From assembly GCA_003512825.1 (NCBI GenBank), contig DOOI01000045.1, positions 993-21,158 of the forward strand: a stretch of 20,166 bases of DNA, given 5' to 3'. The DNA comes from Paracoccaceae bacterium. Its GTDB lineage: Bacteria; Pseudomonadota; Alphaproteobacteria; Rhodobacterales; Rhodobacteraceae. A program made the translations under genes and the position numbers. The notes below the pieces were generated by a model. That model saw only the letters and a list, made by a program, of their open reading frames with translations. It was not told where the DNA came from and made no database searches. The first letter of the stretch is position 1. Every line of letters begins with the position of its first letter. Shown piece by piece: positions 15,945 through 20,166 of this stretch.

Positions 15945-15973
15945 TTGCTCGCCCCTGCCCCGTTTCCTATAAC
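15945..15973 (+). promoter_or_regulatory. Promoter of the pyrB operon
   Basis: TTGCTC (15945-15950) and TATAAC (15968-15973) are spaced by 17 bp in the 117-nt gap between the divergent UDG-like gene and pyrB. The predicted transcript would start near 15980, leaving a leader of about 36 nt with GGAGG (16004-16008) 8 nt before the pyrB ATG. The leader is too short for a PyrR-type attenuator, and none is seen. Confidence 0.6.
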
Positions 15974-16016
15974 GCCCCCCAAGCCCTAGTGCGGGCAGCA
16001 ATCGGAGGGCAAGGCC

Positions 16017-16973
16017 ATGACGTTCGGACACCGGCATTTGTTGGGGATCGAACCCCTTTCTCCTACGGATATTACTGCGATTCTGGATCTGGCCGATCAA
16101 TATGTGGCGCAGAATCGCCGGGCACAAAAACATTCCGACACTTTGGCGGGCCTGACGCAGATCAACATGTTCTTCGAGAACTCCACCCGGACACAGGCCA
16201 GTTTCGAATTGGCGGGCAAGCGTTTGGGCGCGGATGTGATGAATATGTCGATGCAGACATCGAGTGTGAAGAAGGGGGAAACCCTGATTGATACTGCGCT
16301 GACGCTGAATGCGATGCATCCAGACCTGTTGGTGGTGCGGCATCCGCAGTCGGGCGCCGTGGCGCTTTTGGCTCAAAAGGTGAATTGCGCCGTGCTCAAT
16401 GCGGGCGATGGCCGCCATGAGCACCCGACACAGGCCTTGCTGGATGCGCTGACAATTCGGCGCAAGAAGGGGCGACTGCATCGGCTCACTGTCGCGATTT
16501 GCGGCGATATCGCGCATAGCCGCGTGGCGCGCTCCAACCTCATTTTGCTGGGCAAGATGGAAAACCGGGTGCGGCTTGTGGCACCGCCAACGCTGATGCC
16601 TGCGGGGATTGGCGAGTTTGGTGTCGAAGTCTGCCACGATATGCGCGAGGGGCTGAAAGATGCAGACGTGGTGATGATGCTGCGCCTCCAGAAGGAACGG
16701 ATGGACGGTGGGTTCATTCCCTCAGAACGCGAATATTACCATCGTTTCGGGCTGGATGCCGAGAAACTGAGCCATGCCAAGCCCGACGCGATTGTGATGC
16801 ACCCCGGCCCGATGAACCGTGGCGTGGAGATTGACGGCGAAATTGCCGATGACATCAACCGCTCGGTTATTCAGGAGCAAGTGGAAATGGGCGTGGCGGT
16901 GCGAATGGCCGCGATGGACCTGCTGGCGCGCAATCTGCGGGCCGAACGGGCGGCGCGCGAGGTGATGGCGTGA
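16017..16973 (+). CDS. pyrB: Aspartate carbamoyltransferase catalytic subunit
   Basis: PyrB joins carbamoyl phosphate and aspartate, the first committed step of pyrimidine synthesis. The 318-residue protein shows the carbamoyl-phosphate site [13 protein letters not shown] (52-64), the [14 protein letters not shown] motif (about 130-143) and [11 protein letters not shown] near the C-terminal third. Start support is GGAGG 8 nt upstream. No regulatory chain (pyrI) follows; instead, three unknown proteins and a metal-ligand-lacking dihydroorotase homolog are coupled downstream. That resembles the PyrB/PyrC' arrangement known from Pseudomonas, where the inactive PyrC' is needed for ATCase assembly. 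The stop overlaps the next start as GTGA. Confidence 0.98.
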   Translation: MTFGHRHLLGIEPLSPTDITAILDLADQYVAQNRRAQKHSDTLAGLTQINMFFENSTRTQASFELAGKRLGADVMNMSMQTSSVKKGETLIDTALTLNAMHPDLLVVRHPQSGAVALLAQKVNCAVLNAGDGRHEHPTQALLDALTIRRKKGRLHRLTVAICGDIAHSRVARSNLILLGKMENRVRLVAPPTLMPAGIGEFGVEVCHDMREGLKDADVVMMLRLQKERMDGGFIPSEREYYHRFGLDAEKLSHAKPDAIVMHPGPMNRGVEIDGEIADDINRSVIQEQVEMGVAVRMAAMDLLARNLRAERAAREVMA

Positions 16974-17506
16974 GCCGGATCGCCCGGCAGGTCTGGGTTT
17001 TTGCCCTTGAGTTTGCCCCGCAGGCAACGGCGGCAGAGCGCGCGGCATTTCTGGAGCCTGCGGCGACGGGCGCGGCGCAGCTTTGTGCCGCCTTGGGTGT
17101 GAGCGCGGTGGATGTCGATTTTATTGAGAGCTTTGAGGCAGAGACGCTCGCGGATTACGGTTTGGCGCGGTATTTGACCGAAGCGAATGGCATGGATGAA
17201 AGCGCCGTCGCCACAGATACCGACCTGCTCAACAGCTTGCAGGGGCCGCTGATGTTGGTGTTTTCGCAAGCGCTGCGCGCCGGGGTTTTACCCCAAGCCC
17301 AAGCGCCGCTGCGGCTGGTGGGGCATTACACCGAGACCGAGCGACTTGATTTGCCACAGAGCTTGGAAAGTGACAGCGCCGAGGGGATTATTGCGCCGCC
17401 GGAAAGCAAAACGATTTCCGATGCTGCCATGTCAGGGCGAATTGCGACTGTGGTGCTTGTGGTGCTGTTTGTATTGGTCGCTGTGATGGTATGGGTGGCG
17501 GGATGA
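16970..17506 (+). CDS. Uncharacterised protein with C-terminal membrane anchor
   Basis: I do not recognise this 178-residue protein. It has an acidic, mostly helical soluble region (about 1-155) and a single hydrophobic helix at the very C-terminus (about 158-177, [17 protein letters not shown]), so it looks tail-anchored with the bulk in the cytoplasm. No catalytic motif is evident. It begins with GTG overlapping the pyrB stop by 4 nt and ends in an ATGA overlap with the next gene. Tight coupling to pyrB suggests matched production with ATCase. A membrane-tethering or assembly role is an inference only. Confidence 0.75.
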   Translation: MSRIARQVWVFALEFAPQATAAERAAFLEPAATGAAQLCAALGVSAVDVDFIESFEAETLADYGLARYLTEANGMDESAVATDTDLLNSLQGPLMLVFSQALRAGVLPQAQAPLRLVGHYTETERLDLPQSLESDSAEGIIAPPESKTISDAAMSGRIATVVLVVLFVLVAVMVWVAG

Positions 17507-17904
17507 AGGATTCAGTTGTAGCCGTTTTCCGCCCCGACCGCGCTCAATATTGGCGCGATCATGCTTGGATGGCTGCGGCGGCAATGGCAGGGGGGATGGC
17601 GCTGCTTTGGGCTATCGGCAACCCCCATGTCTGGACAGGCGCGATTGGTGGCTTGGCGGCGATTGGCCTGCGGGCCTTTTATCTGTCGTCGGAAGCGCTG
17701 GCTGTGGAATGGAGATTGACCCAACTGGCGCTGGAAGGCCCCGATGGGCGGCGGGTCGCGCTTGATCAGATCGCGCGCCTGCGGCGTTTGGGGTCTGCTG
17801 TGCAGATCGTGACCCGCTCTGGCGACAAGCATCTGTTGAAATTCAATGACGATGCCGCTGCGCTTCTCGCCGAGCTGCGCCGTGTCACCGGGGTGACCCA
17901 ATGA
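17503..17904 (+). CDS. Uncharacterised membrane protein with PH-like C-terminal region
   Basis: This 133-residue protein has two likely transmembrane helices (about 22-38 and 44-62) followed by a short beta-rich region (about 66-131: VEWRLTQLALEGPDGRRV... with a closing helix). The layout, with strands and then a helix after a helical hairpin, recalls bacterial PH-like membrane proteins such as the next gene, but the match is weak. The ATG at 17503 is chosen over the one at 17491 because it makes an ATGA overlap with the previous stop. Function is unknown; it is coupled on both sides to other unknown members of the pyr cluster. Confidence 0.7.
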   Translation: MKDSVVAVFRPDRAQYWRDHAWMAAAAMAGGMALLWAIGNPHVWTGAIGGLAAIGLRAFYLSSEALAVEWRLTQLALEGPDGRRVALDQIARLRRLGSAVQIVTRSGDKHLLKFNDDAAALLAELRRVTGVTQ

Positions 17905-18404
17905 GCCGCCCCGCCCTTGATTGGCATGTGCATCTGAACGCAGGTGAAGACATCTTGTGGCAAGGTCGCCCTGTTCCGGGGGTTTCGCTGCGTCCCGGCG
18001 CATGGGCGCGGCTGGGGATGGCTGTGTTTTTCCTCGTCAATGCCCAGCTTTGGCAGGCGGCCAATGGGATGGTCGCGGTGGCGCTTGGTGCGGGCGCGCT
18101 TTGGCTGATCTGGGAAACATTGGGGCGGGCGCTGATGACGGCGCGCCGTCGATATGCGCTGACCAATCGTCGGGCCCTGATCCTTGTGCCGCGCGCTTTT
18201 GGCGGGCAGCACCTGAAGAGTTATCCGCTGGGCCCGGAAACCGTGGTGACGCTTGATGCGCGCAGCCCCGGCCATGTCAGCTTCAGCTTTGAGGGTGATA
18301 GCCTCAAGCCCAATACCACGCTGCGCGCGATCGGTTTTGACCGTATCCATGACGCGCGCGCCGTCTATGACATCATCCGAAATCTTCAGAAAGGCACGCC
18401 ATGA
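17901..18404 (+). CDS. Membrane protein with bacterial PH-like domain
   Basis: This 167-residue protein starts with a short region containing EDILWQGRPVPG (16-27), a common lead-in of bPH-domain proteins. Two transmembrane helices follow (about 36-52 and 57-74), then the motif RRRYALTNRRALIL (82-95), typical of bacterial PH domains, and a closing helix FDRIHDARAVYDIIRNL (146-162). Such domains are usually membrane-associated with unknown ligands. The ATGA start overlaps the preceding stop, and its own stop overlaps the start of a 25-codon micro-ORF. It probably pairs with the smaller upstream protein of similar layout. Confidence 0.8.
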   Translation: MSRPALDWHVHLNAGEDILWQGRPVPGVSLRPGAWARLGMAVFFLVNAQLWQAANGMVAVALGAGALWLIWETLGRALMTARRRYALTNRRALILVPRAFGGQHLKSYPLGPETVVTLDARSPGHVSFSFEGDSLKPNTTLRAIGFDRIHDARAVYDIIRNLQKGTP

Positions 18405-18478
18405 CCTTGCGCCTGCCCACTCTGCGCCTACCCTGCCCCCCGCCCTGCCCCCCGACCCATCCGAGGAATGTCAGATGA
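18401..18478 (+). CDS. 25-codon Pro/Cys-rich micro-ORF between the bPH gene and pyrC-like gene
   Basis: A 25-codon frame begins at ATG 18401 and stops at TGA 18476-18478. It starts inside an ATGA overlap with the bPH gene and ends inside an ATGA overlap with the pyrC-like start at 18475. AAGG lies 7 nt upstream of its ATG. The peptide opens MTLRLPTLRLP and continues CPPPCPPTHP, so about a third is proline, in stall-prone Pro-Pro runs. It could be a coupling peptide that carries ribosomes to pyrC, or a stalling leader. It is too short to prove coding by composition, and chance cannot be excluded. Confidence 0.4.
   Translation: MTLRLPTLRLPCPPPCPPTHPRNVR
18431..18454 (+). repeat. Perfect 12-bp tandem duplication
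   Basis: ccctgccccccg is present twice without a gap (18431-18442 and 18443-18454). The unit is 12 bp, so it stays in frame in the micro-ORF and encodes the repeated Pro-Cys-Pro-Pro. It lies 20 nt upstream of the pyrC-like start codon. Confidence 0.7.
18463..18467 (+). promoter_or_regulatory. Ribosome binding site deciding the pyrC-like start
   Basis: GAGGA lies 7 nt before the ATG at 18475. The same frame is open upstream to an ATG at 18253, but that stretch is inside the bPH gene and lacks homology to dihydroorotase. Confidence 0.65.
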
Positions 18479-19755
18479 CTGTGACGCTGCTGCAAAATGC
18501 CCGATTGATCGACCCCGAAGCGGATAGGGTGCGTGACGGTGCGATCTTGATCGAAGGCGGCACGATTGCGGCCATCGGGGCCGACCTTGCGGCGCCGAAA
18601 GGCGCGCAGGTGATCGACCTTGGCGGCGCGCATCTGGCACCGGGGATTGTGGATATTGGCGTAAAGGTGGGCGAACCGGGCGAGCGACACAAGGAAAGCT
18701 TTCGCTCGGCCGGGTTTGCCGCAGCAGCAGGCGGCGTGACCACCATGGTCACGCGGCCCGACACCAAGCCGCCGATTGATACGCCCGAAGCGATGGAATT
18801 CGTCGCGCGGCGCGCACGCGAAGTCTCGCCAGTGCGGGTGCTGGCGATGTCTGCCCTGACCAAGGGGCGCGACGGGCGCGAGATGGTTGAGATCGGGTTC
18901 TTGATGGACGCAGGTGCGGTCGCCTTTACCGATGGCACCCATGTGGTGACAGATACCAAGGTGCTGTCCCGCGCGCTGACCTATGCGCGGTCCTTGGGGG
19001 CGCTGGTGATTGGTCATCCCCAAGAACCGATCCTGTCGAAAGGGGCGGCAGCGACCTCGGGCAAGTTCTCGTCGTTGCGCGGTATTCCCGCAGTCTCGCC
19101 CATGGCGGAGCGGATGGGCCTAGACCGGGATTTGGCGCTGATCGAGATGACGGGCGCGCGCTATCACTTCGATCAGATCACCACGGCACGCGCCTTGCCT
19201 GCGCTGGAACGCGCCAAGGCGAACGGGCTTGATGTGACAGCGGGCACGTCCATCCACCATGCCACGCTGAATGAATTCGACGTGGCCGATTACCGGACGT
19301 TCTTTCGCCTGACACCGCCCTTGCGAAGCGAAGACGACCGGATGGCCATCGTTGAGGCCCTGCGAAGCGGGGTGATCGACATGCTTTCGTCAATGCACAC
19401 GCCACAAGATGAAGAATCCAAGCGCCTGCCCTTTGAGGAGGCCGCGCCCGGCGCTGTGGGCTTGGAGACGTTTTTGCCCGCAATGCTGCGGCTGTTCCAT
19501 TCGGGCGATCTGGAATTGCCTGCCCTGTTTCGCCTGGCTTCGCTCAACCCGGCCAAACGGCTTGGGCTGGCGCAGGGGCGGCTGGCGGTGGGGGCTCCGG
19601 CGGATCTGGTGGCGTTTGACCCGCATGCGCCCTTTGTGCTCGACCGCGCCAAGCTGCGCTCGAAATCGCGCAACACCCCCTTTGATGGCGCGCGGCTGCA
19701 AGGTATCGTGCGCGGCACTTGGGTGAATGGCACCCGCGTATTTGGAGAGGCCTGA
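18475..19755 (+). CDS. pyrC: Dihydroorotase homolog lacking metal ligands (PyrC'-like)
   Basis: This 426-residue amidohydrolase-fold protein is of the class I dihydroorotase type, normally closing carbamoyl aspartate to dihydroorotate. The fold signatures are kept: [47 protein letters not shown]. The catalytic centre is degraded: the HxH after the first strand is G62-x-K64 ([10 protein letters not shown]), the second His of the yHxxH motif is Q234 (YHFDQ), and the catalytic Asp of DHAPH is M307 (SSMHTPQ). H181 remains. It is therefore probably non-catalytic, like PyrC' of Pseudomonas, which supports ATCase assembly. A separate active dihydroorotase should exist elsewhere. It is coupled to the micro-ORF and to plsY. 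Confidence 0.9.
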   Translation: MTVTLLQNARLIDPEADRVRDGAILIEGGTIAAIGADLAAPKGAQVIDLGGAHLAPGIVDIGVKVGEPGERHKESFRSAGFAAAAGGVTTMVTRPDTKPPIDTPEAMEFVARRAREVSPVRVLAMSALTKGRDGREMVEIGFLMDAGAVAFTDGTHVVTDTKVLSRALTYARSLGALVIGHPQEPILSKGAAATSGKFSSLRGIPAVSPMAERMGLDRDLALIEMTGARYHFDQITTARALPALERAKANGLDVTAGTSIHHATLNEFDVADYRTFFRLTPPLRSEDDRMAIVEALRSGVIDMLSSMHTPQDEESKRLPFEEAAPGAVGLETFLPAMLRLFHSGDLELPALFRLASLNPAKRLGLAQGRLAVGAPADLVAFDPHAPFVLDRAKLRSKSRNTPFDGARLQGIVRGTWVNGTRVFGEA

Positions 19756-20166
19756 TGCCCGAGCTTGTCACCACTGTTTCGGCGCTCCTGATATGGGCGG
19801 TGCTGGGTTATCTCTTGGGGTCTGTGCCCTTTGGTGTGGTTGTCACCCGGCTGATGGGGCTGGGCGATGTGCGACAGATCGGGTCTGGCAATATTGGTGC
19901 GACAAATGTGCTGCGGACCGGAAACAAGGCCGCGGCTCTGGCTACGCTGCTGCTGGATGGGGGCAAGGGCGCTGTGGCGGTGCTGATCGCCCGGGCCTTT
20001 GCAGGTGAGGATGCGGCGCAAGTCGCGGGGTTGGCTGCTTTTACAGGGCATTGCTTCCCGGTTTGGCTCCAGTTCAAGGGCGGCAAGGGCGTAGCGACGT
20101 TTTTGGGGCTTTTGCTGGCTTTGGCATGGCCTGTCGGGCTGGCCGCTTGTGCGACATGGCTGGTGA
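19755..20166 (+). CDS. plsY: Glycerol-3-phosphate acyltransferase PlsY, 3' end cut by window
   Basis: The frame opens at ATG 19755, overlapping the previous stop by one base (TGATG), and runs open to the window edge, giving 137 residues without a stop. It encodes an inner-membrane protein that acylates glycerol-3-phosphate from acyl-phosphate, the first phospholipid step. The diagnostic motifs are [10 protein letters not shown] near 18-27, [14 protein letters not shown] (about 43-56), LDGGKG and [18 protein letters not shown]. Several hydrophobic helices surround them. A complete protein is about 200 residues, so roughly a third is missing. It is translationally coupled to the pyrC-like gene. 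Confidence 0.95.
   Translation, partial: MPELVTTVSALLIWAVLGYLLGSVPFGVVVTRLMGLGDVRQIGSGNIGATNVLRTGNKAAALATLLLDGGKGAVAVLIARAFAGEDAAQVAGLAAFTGHCFPVWLQFKGGKGVATFLGLLLALAWPVGLAACATWLV

Noticed and set aside
14484..15989. 501-codon open frame on the + strand
   Set aside because: It lies antisense to moaB and the UDG-like gene, which have strong family motifs. Its translation is Gly/His/Cys-rich shadow sequence typical of high-GC third-position bias.
18253..18474. Longer pyrC-like start at 18253
   Set aside because: The added stretch lies inside the bPH gene, has no dihydroorotase similarity, and the ATG at 18475 has GAGGA at 7 nt.
1..20166. CRISPR array, tRNA, rRNA, insertion sequence or prophage genes
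   Set aside because: No repeated spacer units, no tRNA-like or rRNA sequence, and no transposase, integrase or phage protein motifs were seen.

Overview
The window reads as chromosomal DNA of a marine-type alphaproteobacterium, most likely Rhodobacterales (Roseobacter group). The basis is high GC, the protein styles (TrmD with a long N-terminal extension, an alphaproteobacterial UDG, a HisD-like sulfonate-type dehydrogenase) and the ffh–chorismate mutase–rpsP–rimM–trmD order. No tRNA, rRNA, CRISPR array, transposase or integrase was seen. This is inference from sequence familiarity; no database was searched.

Layout. (1) 1-2545: a zinc alcohol dehydrogenase (+) faces a HisD-family dehydrogenase (-) that looks more like sulfopropanediol dehydrogenase (HpsN) than histidine biosynthesis. 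(2) 2546-2895: a divergent intergenic region with an operator-like dyad, a good sigma70-type promoter and three consecutive hairpins forming the probable ffh leader. (3) 2896-9394 (+): a translation and protein-export block of ffh, two tandem GNAT acetyltransferases, chorismate mutase, rpsP, a strong intrinsic terminator, rimM, two tandem sulfotransferase-like genes, then trmD. Two paralogous pairs are embedded in housekeeping operons, and rplS does not follow trmD. (4) 9507-14336 (-): an RND efflux permease with its membrane-fusion adaptor. (5) 14505-15899 (-): moaB and a UDG family 4-like protein lacking most iron-sulfur cysteines and the usual catalytic His. (6) 16017-20166 (+): pyrB, three small uncharacterised proteins with membrane segments, a 25-codon Pro/Cys-rich micro-ORF, a dihydroorotase-like protein without metal ligands, and the start of plsY.

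In block 6 every junction is a 1- or 4-nt stop/start overlap (GTGA, ATGA, ATGA, ATGA, ATGA, TGATG), so seven reading frames form one translationally coupled chain behind a promoter at about 15945. The first committed pyrimidine step (ATCase), a degenerate dihydroorotase and the phospholipid acyltransferase PlsY are joined through unknown membrane proteins. I consider this the best candidate in the window for an undescribed system, possibly membrane association or assembly of an ATCase complex. The sulfotransferase pair between rimM and trmD is the next best.
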